Below, piece by piece: positions 10,182 through 21,445 of a stretch of DNA of 64,000 bases. The stretch spans positions 1,116,001 to 1,180,000 of the forward strand of contig JAETXT010000014.1 in the NCBI GenBank assembly GCA_019188255.1, given 5' to 3'. Each line of letters starts with the position of its first letter. The stretch's first letter is position 1. This DNA is from Verticillium longisporum. Taxonomy: Eukaryota; Ascomycota; Sordariomycetes; Glomerellales; Plectosphaerellaceae. The position numbers were made by a program, and so were the translations under genes. The notes under the pieces were generated by a model that did not search any database, was not told where the DNA came from, and saw nothing but the letters and a program-made list of their open reading frames with translations.

Positions 10182-13100
10182 TTACCGCCTTCCTGTTTCC
10201 CTGCCCTGCGCGGCCAGAAACTCATCCAGCTCCACATGAAGTCTCAACCCCTTGGACTGCATCGTGTTGAAGACTGAACCCAGCTCAAAGTCATCCATCA
10301 CGTTGGCCAGCGTCGTGAACGCCTCCATTGCCAGGTCTTTGGACCACGGGCACTGCCCAAGGCCACGGAAGAAGTTGTCTTTTGCCTTGGCTCGGAGTTC
10401 CTTCCGCGAGTGGCTAAACTGAACGTAGCACCGCCATAGCTCGCTGTTGGCTCGACACGCTGGACTTTGAAGCGCCTGTTCAAAGGCGGCACGGGTCGAG
10501 TGCGAGTTGCCTCTTTGCAGCTCATATTTGATGGCAAAGATCCGGCTGCTGACGCAATCATTCTGATTTGCGAGGGCAGTGCTGCGAAGCATGTCCCCGA
10601 CGGGGTCGTCAATGCCAAAGCTCGAAGATGCCCACGCAAAAAGGCTCAGGAACATTGTGTTCCTAGGGAAGATACCGAGGCATTTGGCAAGCTGCTCTCG
10701 CAGATAGGCGCTTCGAAACGGACTAGGCAACGCGGTCAGTATGTTATCGCAAAGATGTTGGTCCCCAAGTGAATTGCTCGCACATACCCTTGCCTAGCAT
10801 GGAAGTATAGTAACCTTGCCGCTGACTGCAGTAAAGCCTCATGTGCTGCTTGGCCTGCAAAGCCACACTTGCTGAGGCCCTCGCTCACCGACCATACTCT
10901 ATCCATTGCTGTCGAAATGTTGCCCTGCGTCAGAGATGCTGATTCAGCCCCCCCTCCAACTGTCAAATACTCGCATAGGATCAGTGCACCTGCGTTCAGA
11001 GCTGTGGCTTCGGCTTCAGAAGCTGATGTGTTGTAGCCTAGGTTGCCGCGTAGGGTTTGTTGCGTGATGAGTAACTGATGGGGCGTTACCATCACCTCAG
11101 GGTCTGGCATGGCCGAATCATCTGCCAATGCACACAGACAAAGTATGGCACTTGCTCGTTGGCCAGCCTCCAACTCCATCCAGCTCCAGGTTGTCCAGAA
11201 AATCAATTGGCTTTGAGAGTCGGTAGAAGGTGCCTGCAAAGAGTAAGCATAACCATTTTGGACCGATGCTTCGAGCGACGTAACATACCTTAGCTAGACC
11301 AGCAGAGGAGACAAGGACTTGTCTTGCGACATCCAAGTTCCCATTCCTCTCCTCTGCAAGCGCATATGCCAGGTATAATCGAAGGTTGCGTGGGAATTGT
11401 TTCAGTAGTGCCCGGGCTCGTTTCTTGACATTTGCTGGGTCATTAATCCAGTCCAGGGCCAAAGAGTATTGCGCCAACGACTCAGCAGCTGAGGTATTGA
11501 CCAGCTGTCGCACCGCATTTGCAGTCCAAGAAAGCGGCACAGGGCCCCCTAGGTTTTTGTCGCGGGTTGGCCAACCTGCAAAATACTTAAACCAACTTTG
11601 ATTTGCGAAGACACAGTCGAAGGATACCCTCAGCTGATGCGCATCATAATCAAAGATCGGAAGGCGTTTTGCATCGTCCTCGTCGGGATTATGCTGGGCA
11701 GGCTTTCGTAGCAGCTCGGTCCTCAAGCTGTAGAGGCTGCCGACCACGTGAGGATCATTCATTGCTGCCTTGATCCACCCATTTGATCCGTCGGCAGGAG
11801 GCAGATGACAGAACAAGAGGAAAGCATCAACCAACTGCTTTTCAAGAGTCGTTATCAAAACTCCAGGCACGCAAAAGATGAATTTTTCCAGATCCGAGAA
11901 GATGACGACGCGATATGGATCGTCCTCGACACCTTCATCCATGGAACGGGCAGGCAGCCTGGCTTGCTGGCCTTGTACGTGCTCGGTGGCCCCCCATGCC
12001 TGGTACACGTTGCGCGACTTGCTTCTGTGAATGGGGTGTGCCACAGGGTCAGGGGCATCCAGTAGTCCGTCTTGTTGCACATAAGAAGCCCATCCCTGAG
12101 CGCTGTCTTCACCAATTCGGGCGACCTCGCTTTCCCAAAAGTCCTTGAATTGATCCACAACCTCTGTCGATGACGCGTCAGAGAGTGTCGAGGGTCGATT
12201 GAGATTCAACTCCAAGACGGCCTGCCACGCAGCCACAGCGAGTTCGCGGTACCCTGTATCATATATGAACCTTGTCATGCGCAGAAAAACATGAATGTTT
12301 TGCTCATGAAGCGCTTGAACGTCTGTACCCTGACTTGCTCCTGGAAATGGACTTACAGGGTACTTCTGCAAGCCAGGGAGTGATAGCAGACGTTCTTGAT
12401 AAGCATCCTTCAGCTCTTGGAATTGAAATGCGGTCATGTTCGTCAACATCGAGTCGATTCTGGCTTTCCAAAGCACGAAGCTGGTCGGGTGTTGCTGCAC
12501 AACATGTAGTAGCCGCCGATGGAGCTTAGAGGCTGGCCAAATTTTGGCTCCTTCCAGCATCATGCCGAGTAAAAGTTGCTCTTCATGGTCTGCAGATTGG
12601 GCTTGAAGAGCGCCTTCGTACATGGAGAGCTTAATCTCGGCAAAGCTGCGCACCTCGGCCTCAGTAGCTTCACCGCCAGAGTCTTGGATATTATGCAAGA
12701 GCACATCCTGGTGGGAAATGAGGGCCAACCATGCTTCAATGTCGTTTGGATGTTCTTTGACACGACGTGAGAGCTCGATGGACTTCTTTCTAGCTGGGTC
12801 ATCGTCGTCAAACCTCGATTCGCCGGCGTCAGACGAGTCGTATTCCAGCTCACTGTCGGAATACTGATGTGCCTTGGCTTTGCCTTCGATAGACCTGTAA
12901 GCCATGGCTTCGTCCTCTGATGCCGGCGCGTCATGTTCGTGGCGTCGGTTCTTCGCTTGACTGAGTGGGACGAATTCCTCTTCGCCTGATGAGGCCGTGT
13001 CGTCTTTCCGTACCCGAATTCGCCTCGGCTTCGTGTGACGAACCTTAGCGAAAAGGTGCCTATCTTTCAAAGCCGAGGTTCCTTGACCCGGCCGTCGAAT

Positions 13101-13688
13101 GCTGAATTCTTCGTCCATGGCATCAGTGTGAATCGACAGGTAGCCATCGGAGCCCAGCAGCCGCCCACGCCCATTGCGACGGTACTGGGGAATTTTTGAA
13201 CGGTCATTTCTGCGATACCTCGAGATCAGAGGGTCTCCCCGCTGATCTATAATGAACTGGGCATCTCCTGCCGGGGCGGCGTCGGGTTGCGACACTGGCT
13301 GTGCTCTCACCAGAGCAAGCTTGTCTTGAGCTGGCGACCTTGAGCGATGACGATGCCGTCTCTCAGAGGCACGATTCAAGCGATGCTTGTCCGAAAGGTG
13401 CTTATCCGAACGATGTTCTAGACTACGCTCAGATTGTTCTCGGCGGGATTCCGGAGCATGCGCGGATGAGTTTTCAGGGCGATGGTCGTGGCGGTGCCGG
13501 GACGAGCGATCGCGATCCTCACGGCGATCATGTCGACTGTGTCGATGAGATGTCCTGTCCTTGTGGCGCTTCGATGTCTTGTCAGACGTGTCCTCGTTCG
13601 ACTGTTTCGATACGTTCAACACCGGCGCCGGTGGTTTGAAGGAGGAGAATTTGGGCACCGTCAGGCCCTTCCCATCGGACTCGGTCAT
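10182..13688 (-). CDS. nrde2: NRDE-2 family nuclear RNA surveillance protein
   Basis: Exons 13688-11289, 11233-10788 and 10722-10182 give 1128 residues. The last intron has a textbook branch site, TACTGAC. The N-terminus (about 1-150) is rich in Arg, Ser, His and Asp, RS-like, as in NRDE-2 proteins. The NRDE-2 domain starts near residue 310 with RRVKEHPNDIEAWLALISHQ and runs past KIWPASKLHRRLLHVVQQHP; the rest is HAT/TPR-like helical repeats. In fission yeast and animals these proteins bind the Mtr4-like helicase and act in nuclear RNA decay, splicing control and, in nematodes, nuclear RNAi. I chose the Met of MTESDGKGLTVPKFSSFKPP because the VPKFSSFKPP stretch is the usual start of the family; an open frame continues 52 codons upstream to 13844. 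Divergent from the chloride exchanger gene. Confidence 0.9.
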
Positions 13689-15019
13689 TGAAACGCCAGC
13701 ATGCCAGTTGACATTCGTCCCAACATGTGTAGATCCCGGCAATGGGATACCGGCAACCGGCAACAGCGTGATTGAGAGCTTGGCTGGTCCAGGTGCTGGA
13801 TGAGATGAAGTCGCTGGCAAATCGCGGTCGGCGCGTCTTAGCACTGACGGCTCGGAGAGTTTCGCTGTGGTTCATCTCTCGCAGGTTTTAGTGCACAAGT
13901 GCCCTGTAACGGCCCGTCAAGCAGTTGTGGGCGGGCCAGGTCGATCGCCGGAGTGGACCGGGAACGTGGGGAGTGGTTCCCCACAGGACGCTTTTGACGC
14001 TACAGTGACGTTTAATCGCCCGCGCGAAAGCTCCAAGCTTTGGCCTGAGCATTATTGGGCGCCAGCGGTGCAGATACGATCTTGAAGGCTCGCCAACCCG
14101 AGAATGAGTCCCGACTTTGTTGCACTAGACGAAATTCGTGTCAGAGAAGAGTGAAAGTGCCTCGTCCAATTTGATGGATTCCACGAATACGAAGAATGTA
14201 AAGCAACCAAGGCCAAGGCCAAGGCACCTTGGGTAGTCAGGCGCATCGGTGCACGTGAGGGTTACCTACCTGCCTTATTTCGATAACGCTAGGGAGGTTG
14301 ATGGGTCTGCGGATGGGTGGCTTGGCGGCACAGGCGCCACGCGGGGCGATGATACAATTTCCCTGTTGCCCTTCCCTTGACCTCCAAATAAGGTACCCTC
14401 GAGCCGAGCGTACTCCATGTCCGTGCCGACCCTTGGGCAGGACGTGTGACCCCGAAGCTCGCCAAAGCTGTGCGCACGAGATCGTCAACAGCCTATTCCT
14501 CATTTTCGCTATCCATCTGTCTTTCTCCTACGGCCTACATCCATACCCTCCGCTCACGCTACAAGCTACTCCGAAACATCTCTACCGTTGTGTCGGTGAA
14601 CCAAGGGAACCTCTCCGACCCCAAACACATTGTGTGCCCTTGCTCCTGATCTGTCAGGTTGCATACCTCTTCCTGTCAACCAACAGGCTTGTCCACCCAG
14701 AGCATGCTGCGCATTTTGACGACATGCTCTGAGACACCTCGGTCACAAGCCCCATTCGAACCACCTTCAGCATTACTCCCCACCTACACCACCTGCCATC
14801 GGTGACGAAATTCCTGTGGTCTGGTGTGTACACCTCCCACATACCCTACAAATAAGCACGACCGACCCTCAGCCAGCAGTGTCAGGTTTAAGATCCGTCG
14901 TGTAGGGCAGCAAACGGCCCTGACTATAATAGTCAGCCGTCGTGCTCCATCCCTATCTGCGAAGCACCACGCCCACTGCGGATTGCCAACGCGAACTGGC
15001 CGAACAAGTAACACCCATC
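13689..15019. promoter_or_regulatory. shared upstream region of nrde2 and the CLC gene
   Basis: A 1.3-kb divergent intergenic region. Open frames are short and without similarity to families I know. A tandem CCAAGG tract lies at 14209-14226. It should hold both promoters. Confidence 0.45.
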
Positions 15020-17909
15020 ATGGCAGACAGGCAGAAGCACCTCTCTGCACCCGTGTCGCCAGCACACAGCCGACGTCCGTCCCGTCTCGATCTGAGCAGC
15101 AGCAACGAGCACCCAGACGAACGATCACCCTTGTTGCAACGGTCGCGATCCCACATTCGCATACACAACAGCCATGATACATCAAATCTCAAGACTCCTG
15201 GGCTCTCGAGGAGAAACAGTGGACATGGTACGGACGTCTATGCCCCGGGGCACCTCATGCAGCTTCCACCCCGTACTAACCTCGGAATTATATCTATTTG
15301 TAGGAAGCATTAGGAGCTCCCGCCACCTCAGCTCACACCCATCCTCGTGGAGCGCTCGCTTGATCAACGCGATTCACGACCGACCGGATCCTATGCTCGA
15401 GTCGAAAGGCTCCCTATTCTCCGACGAACGAGTATGGTACGATCAGTTTACATCGACGGATTGGGTGCACGACAATATTGCAGATGCTCACCGTCTCAAG
15501 GCATTGCGCAGCCGTAAAGACTTTCGTGGCCGCGTTCATGCCTTCTTCGACGCGTCCCAGGGCTGGCTCCTCAGTTTTGTGTGTGGAGTCATCATCGCCC
15601 TCATCGCCTATACCATCACAGTCTGCGAAACTACCTTGTTCGACTGGAAAGATGGGTATTGCACCAGAGCTTGGTACAACAATGAAAAGGTCCGCCATCC
15701 GCATCCTCTCAACCTGGTCATGCGGAAGAAGCAAGACAACACGCACACTGTGGACACAAGCTGACTCGATACTAGAAATGCTGCCCTACAGGTAGCTGTG
15801 ACGACTGGCGCCTGTGGTCCGAAGTCCTCGAATCAAATCCCGTCGGGGGCGTGACCGAATATGTGGTTTACTTCATTTTGGTCATTGCGTTAGCCTGCAC
15901 GGCATGCGCTCTGACACTGACCACAAAGACCGTTGTCCCTTCCGCATATAGGATGACAACATTCGACGAGAACCTCGCTGCTGAGCTTCTTCCTGCGCTT
16001 TCCGACGACGAGAACCAGAGCGACGAGAACATCAGCCCCTCGCAGCCGGTTGAGGAACCAGGGGCGCCACCCATGATCTACTACTCGGCCGCGGGCAGCG
16101 GCGTGGCCGAAGTCCGCGTGATCTTGAGTGGCTTTGTCTTGCACGGTTTCCTCGGTCTCCGAACTTTGGTCATCAAATCTGTGGCTTTGGTTCTCAGTGT
16201 CGGTTCCGGTCTCAGTCTCGGAAAAGAAGGCCCCTACGTCCACATTGCTACGTGCGTGGGCAACATTGCTTGCCGAATGTTCTCCAAGTACGATTCGAAC
16301 GATGCGAAGCGTCGAGAGATTCTATCGGCCACGGCGGCCGCCGGCGGAGCTGTCGCCTTTGGTGCACCCCTCGGTGGTGTGCTCTTTGGCCTCGAGGAAG
16401 TGTCTTACTTCTTCCCAGCAAAGACGCTCTTCAGGACCTTCTTTTGCTGCATGGTCGCTGCCCTGACACTCAAGTTCCTGAATCCCTACGGCACGCAGAA
16501 GATTGTCCTGTTCCAGGTGCGCTACATCATCGACTGGGCTTATTTTGAGTTGGCCACGTTCGTCGTAGTCGGTATGCTGGGCGGTGCCGCCGGCGCGCTC
16601 TTTATCAAAGCATCCAAATACTGGGCCCAGAGCTTCAGGCGCATCAAGGTCATCAAGGCGTACCCGATGCTGGAAGTCCTGTTGGTGGCCATCGCAACCG
16701 CTCTTCTCAGCTACTGGAACGTCTTCACGAGACTCCCCGTCGCCAAGCTCCTTCTCAACCTTGCATCGCCTTGTAACGACAAGGATACCGACCGGGACGA
16801 CCTCGGCTTGTGCCCTTCGGAAATCAGCGAGATCCCCCCCATCCTTATGAGCTTGTTCGTTGCATTCCTCATCAAGGGTCTGCTCACCACTGTCACTTTT
16901 GGCATTGTAAGTCGTTTGTTTCGTTATCCGGCCGCCTCTTGTCTAACAGCTCCCAGAAAGTACCTGCGGGAATCTACGTCCCATCCATGGTGGTGGGAGG
17001 TCTTATGGGCCGTATGGTAGGTCACATCGTGCAATGGACCGTCATGCGGTTCCCCCACTTTGGGCTCTGGAGCGACTGTGCAGCGACTGTGCCAGGCACC
17101 TGCATCCAGCCTGGTGCTTACGGCTTGATCGCGGCCGGCTCCACCATGTGCGGTGTAACTCGGCTGTCAGTGACCTTGGCCGTCATCTTGTTCGAGCTCA
17201 CCGGAAGTCTGGACTATGTCTTGCCGTTCTCGCTGGCCATTCTCGTGGCAAAGTGGACGGCGGACGCTATCGAGCCTGAAAGCATATATGTGAGTAGGCA
17301 GAACCCTCATGACTCGCAATATGAGCTGACACAAGCAAGGATCTTTTGACAAACATGAACTCGTACCCATTCCTGGACAACAAGCACAAGCCCACGTTCA
17401 CGTCGGATTTGGCCGACATTGTGCCCCGAGTGCGTCGGGAGCGTGTCATCAACGTGACGAGCTCGCCTTTGGTCCCGGCCACTAGTCTCCGGACGAAGCT
17501 GGAAATTCTGCACCGCGCAGGCGAGTTGGACGGCGGTCTGCCGATTATTCGTGACGACGTCCTGGTGGGGCTCATCCCGGCGCCGGACCTCGAATACGCC
17601 CTCGATAATCTCGAGGACGAAGAGAGCACGCTGTGTCTCATGGCGCACGCGAGGCCGCACGGCGAATCGATTGAGGATTCAGGAGGTGAGGAAGAAGTGG
17701 ACCCGACCGATTTAACACCGTTCATCGATGCGGCGCCCGTGGCGCTCGATATTCGGTCGCCGATGGACCTGGTCTACGAGTGCTTCGTCAAGCTCGGACT
17801 ACGCTACATCTGCGTGCTGCGCGACGGGCGGTACGCGGGTTTGGTGCACAAGAAGAGCTTTGTGAAGTACATACGGGAGCTCGAGGAGAAGGAGAGGCAC
17901 GGTGGCTGA
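15020..17909 (+). CDS. CLC family Cl-/H+ exchanger (Gef1-like)
   Basis: Five exons (15020-15227, 15304-15689, 15776-16906, 16957-17289, 17340-17909) join in frame into 875 residues. The cytosolic N-terminus is followed by the CLC membrane domain and two CBS domains at the C-terminus (MNSYPFLD onward and DIRSPMDLVYECFVKLGLRY). Selectivity motifs are visible: AAGSGVAEVR, GKEGPYVH with the gating Glu, and a late FTR/TRLS-type segment CGVTRLSVTLAVILFELTGS. The Glu of GVLFGLEEVSYFFP is the proton-path glutamate of the exchanger branch, so this is a Cl-/H+ antiporter rather than a channel. Yeast Gef1 acts in Golgi and endosome membranes in acidification and copper/iron loading. Exon 3 begins with AAATGCTGCCCT after an intron with branch CTGAC; using the nearer CAG would break the frame. 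Confidence 0.92.
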
Positions 17910-19146
17910 GGGGGGTGATGGTGGAATTGACTCTTCGTTATTGTTATGATGGGCACGGCGATATCTCTTTTTCCTTCGTTACATGATGATCTCCTGGCCC
18001 TGCCAAGCAGAGAGGGGGAGAGAGTTTCACGACGGGGTCGGCGGGTCTGTTTCCCTGTTTTCTCCAACATTGTTTGACATGGCATGGCATGGGTGGAAGC
18101 ATTGTGCATTGCATCAGTAGAGCGAGATGTGGCGACATTTTCTTGGGAGGAGGGAAAGACTGTCTTTGGTCGTCCTCACCCTCTTTTTTCGATAAGACAA
18201 TTCGTTTCACTGTGCATCGTGACTCGGCTTCTCCTATCGCGTACCTATTGTACCAGCTGAGCACATCATTACGTTACCTACCGAAAAGAGACATGCATCG
18301 ATGGTGGCCGGGCCGGTGTGCGTGGTGTTGCAGATGCTCTGATAGGTGGGGTGGAACATGGGCGCAGGTGACGACTGCAGGGTGCCGACTCCGCAGTGGG
18401 GTGACACAGGCCCGGGAATGGGTACCTTGCCCTTTCTGGCAAGCCATCTATTCAGGGTTCCAACGTCGACAGCAGCTTCCAGGACAACAACAGCACAACG
18501 CCACAAATTCTAGGGCGCTCAGAGATCGAGCCTCCATCAGGAAGGTTGTCGGTCAAAGCCCTCGAGGGCCTCACCAAGTCTTGTCCTCATCTGGTCTTGT
18601 TCAATTTTCTATATTTTTACTCCATCATTAGCTGATGGGAATGCAGCCTGCCACGAATGACGTCGCAAGCGGCGGGGTCCCAGCTGCCCCGTATCTGCTT
18701 GCACTAGCGTCGTGGTAGTGGTGGCGGCGATGGCCGCGGCAGCGACAGCGACAGCGCTGGTAGACCCTGCCGCGCCCTACGAGCTCGCCCTTCCGGCCCT
18801 CGGTCAGGTGCTTCAGGTGCCGCTCTATCAGATAGGTACCAAAGGTACCTAAGATATCTTACCCCGGAGTCGGATGACAAGGGACGAGGGGGGGAACAGC
18901 CAAGTCTCTATTCAGTGACCAACCAGATCCAGCCACCCCCGCCGAGACAAGAGACAAAGCTCAAAAGCTTGAGTAGGTCCATGCGATAAGCCGCCGTGAC
19001 CCGATATAAAGCTCCTCCAAGCTCCTCCCCCCCTCCTTCTTCCAACACCCCTCATCTCATCTCGTGAACTTTTCCTTTGCCAATTCATCTCGCGGGGTAC
19101 CCAGCTGGCTGCTTGCTGTAGATACCCAACAAGACACACAGCAATC
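17910..19146. promoter_or_regulatory. upstream region of the GABA transaminase gene
   Basis: About 1.2 kb with no supported gene. A paired GGTACC element (ATAGGTACC, then AAGGTACCTAAG) lies at 18831-18854, about 300 nt upstream of the ATG. A GATATAAAG TATA-like sequence at 19005-19013 and CT-rich DNA just before the ATG fit a core promoter. Confidence 0.5.
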
Positions 19147-20652
19147 ATGGCTGCTCTGCGAGCGTCGTCCTTGCTGCGCCCGGCCACTCGTGCCGCGAGG
19201 CACCCCGCTGTCTCCAGACTCCCTGCTCGAGCCTTCTCCGTCTCCTTCGCCCGCGCCGCATCGTCCTTGTTCCCCGAAGAGCCTGCCCGTCCTACCGTCA
19301 AGACGGAGATTCCAGGGCCCGTGTCCAAGAAGTACATTGAGGACCTCCATGAGGTCTTTGACACGCGCAGCTTGAACATGCTGACCGACTACACCAAGAG
19401 CATCGGCAACTACATCGCCGACCCCGACGGCAACGTCCTCCTCGATGTCTACGCCCAAATCGCCTCCATTCCCCTGGGATACAACAACCCTGCCCTCATC
19501 GCCGCCGCCAAGACGCCCGACATGGTCAATGCCATCGTCAACCGGCCCGCCCTCGGCAACTTCCCCCCACGACTGGGCCTCGATCCTGCGCCCCGGCATC
19601 CTCAAGGCCGCGCCCCCGGGCCTCAACCAAGTCTTCACCGCCATGGCTGGCTCCGACGCCAACGAGACCGCATACAAGGCTGCTTTCATGTACCGCCGCC
19701 AGCAGGAGCGTGGTGGCCCCAACGTCCCCTTCACTGAGGAGGAGATCTCATCCTCCATGAACAACTCGAGCCCCGGCGCCGCCAACCTGTCCATCCTCTC
19801 CTTCAAGACTGGCTTCCACGGCCGCCTCTTCGGCTCCCTCTCCACGACCCGATCCAAGCCCATCCACAAGCTCGACATTCCCGCCTTTGACTGGCCCCAG
19901 GCCACCTTCCCGCTGCTGAAGTATCCCCTCGATCAGCACGTCGCCGAGAACGAAGCCGCCGAAGCCGCGTCTCTCGCCGAGGTCGAGCACCTCATCAAGA
20001 CGCACCCCGCGCCCCCGCCGCCGTCATCGTCGAGCCCATCCAGTCCGAGGGCGGCGACAACCACGCGTCCCCGGCCTTCTTCCGCGGCCTGCGCGACCTG
20101 ACTCTGAAGCACAACGTCCTCTTTATCGTCGACGAGGTCCAGACGGGCCTCGGCGCCACGGGCAAGCTCTGGGCCCACGAGCACTGGGCCCTCCAGACGC
20201 CGCCCGACATGGTCACCTTTTCCAAAAAGGCCCAGGCCGCCGGCTACTACTACGCCAACCCCGAGCTGCGCCCCAACCTGCCCTACCGCCAGTTCAACAC
20301 GTGGATGGGCGACCCCGCCCGCGCCCTCCTCTTCCGCGCCATCCTGTCCGAGGTCCGCGCCCACAACCTCGTCGAGCGCACCGCCCAGGTCGGCGCCCAC
20401 CTCTTTGCCGGCCTCGAGCGTCTCGCCGCCAAGTACCCCGACCAGGTCGCCAACCTGCGCGGCAAGGACCGCGGCACCTTTATCGCCTTCGACAGCCCGC
20501 GCCGCGACGAGGTGCTCAAGACGGCCAAGACGCTGGGCGTCAACATTGGCGGCTCGGGCGCGAGCGCCGTGCGGTTGAGGCCCATGCTGGTGTTTGAGGA
20601 GGGTCATGCGGATATCCTGCTGGAGACACTGGAGACGATTGTTTCTTCTTGA
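19147..20652 (+). CDS. uga1: 4-aminobutyrate transaminase, mitochondrial, with two compensating frame breaks
   Basis: The intronless gene encodes a PLP enzyme of class III aminotransferases, which turns GABA and 2-oxoglutarate into succinic semialdehyde and glutamate. Residues 1-40 form an Arg/Ser/Ala-rich mitochondrial presequence. GNYIADPDGNVLLDVYAQIA, AMAGSDANETAYKAAF, FKTGFHGRLFGSLSTTRSKP, FIVDEVQTGLGATGK and VTFSKKAQAAG (with the PLP lysine) are diagnostic. The protein is not in one frame: it starts in frame 1, moves to frame 2 at the C6 run 19563-19568 (between GNFP and HDWASIL) and returns to frame 1 near 20005-20016 (before AAVIVEPIQSEGG). Conservation continues across both points, so both are lesions relative to a working protein, and both fall in C runs. 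Full length would be about 502 residues. A consensus error is the likelier cause. Confidence 0.88.
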
Positions 20653-20782
20653 TGTTCTTTTTTAGGAAAAAAAATTACAAGTAGTGATTCATCTTCTACA
20701 GGCGACGGACTATGAGAAAGCCATTGACTAGTTAATACAATACTGCATGCCAGGCCACACACCCTTTTCTCCCCCTCCGCTC

Positions 20783-21445
20783 TCACTTCTTCATGAGAGA
20801 CTTGGTTCGGTCCGCAAGCTTTTGCACCTCGCTCGATGCCACACGCATTCTGCCCACAAGGCCCGATGCCTTTCCATCGCCTGCAGACGGGCCAGTGGCA
20901 AGACTGGACGCTCGCGCCGGCACCTTGACCTTGGGCTCAAACTGTACTCCAGCCTCCATCGCCTGCAAGCCACCCATCTTGGCCGATTGCTTTTCGTCTT
21001 GCGAGTCGCCAGGCTTCGCCGACCGCTTGTCGTGCTGCGAGCTGGACCGCATGCTCATCATGGACATTGCCCTGTGGGCGAGCGTCTTGACGTGTTCCTT
21101 TGCTCGCTTGGTCCGCGTTGGGGTTGCAGGGTCTTCATGTGGCAGAGTCTCCGTCTCGGCGATGGTCGTCGACAATTCCTTGCGGGCCTCTTCGGACCCG
21201 ATATTCTTCGTCTCGGTCGGAATCGCCAGCTTCTCCACTTGAGCCTCTTCGGGCATGTTGGATGTGATATTCTTCGTCTCGGTCGGAATCGCCAGCTTCT
21301 CCACTTGAGCCTCTTTGAGCCATTTATCTGTGACATCATCCATCTCGGCAAGAGTCGTCGGCTTGTTCACTTGAGTCTCTGCAGTCTCGACGGCTGTGGT
21401 GCTCTCTGTCTCATCGCGGGCAGTCAAAGGAGTTGAAGGAACCTT
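20783..21445 (-). other. 220-codon open frame continuing in frame after the HNH-1 stop
   Basis: Directly after the UAG of the HNH-1 gene the same frame stays open for 220 codons and ends at 20783. It contains no suitable start Met near its beginning, so it does not look like an independent gene. It is rich in Lys, Glu, Thr and Ser, and holds a 17-residue unit EAQVEKLAIPTETKNI twice, 22 codons apart, encoded by a near-identical 50-nt direct repeat (21200-21249, 21266-21315). Such composition is protein-like. It may be a C-terminal extension made by read-through or by editing of the stop, an ancestral tail cut off by a nonsense change, or a 3' UTR frame open by chance. It was probably once coding; present translation is unproven. 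Confidence 0.45.

Noticed and set aside
19933..20607. 224-codon minus-strand frame opposite GABA transaminase
   Set aside because: Gly/Val/Leu-rich shadow of GC-rich codons in a strongly conserved enzyme gene.
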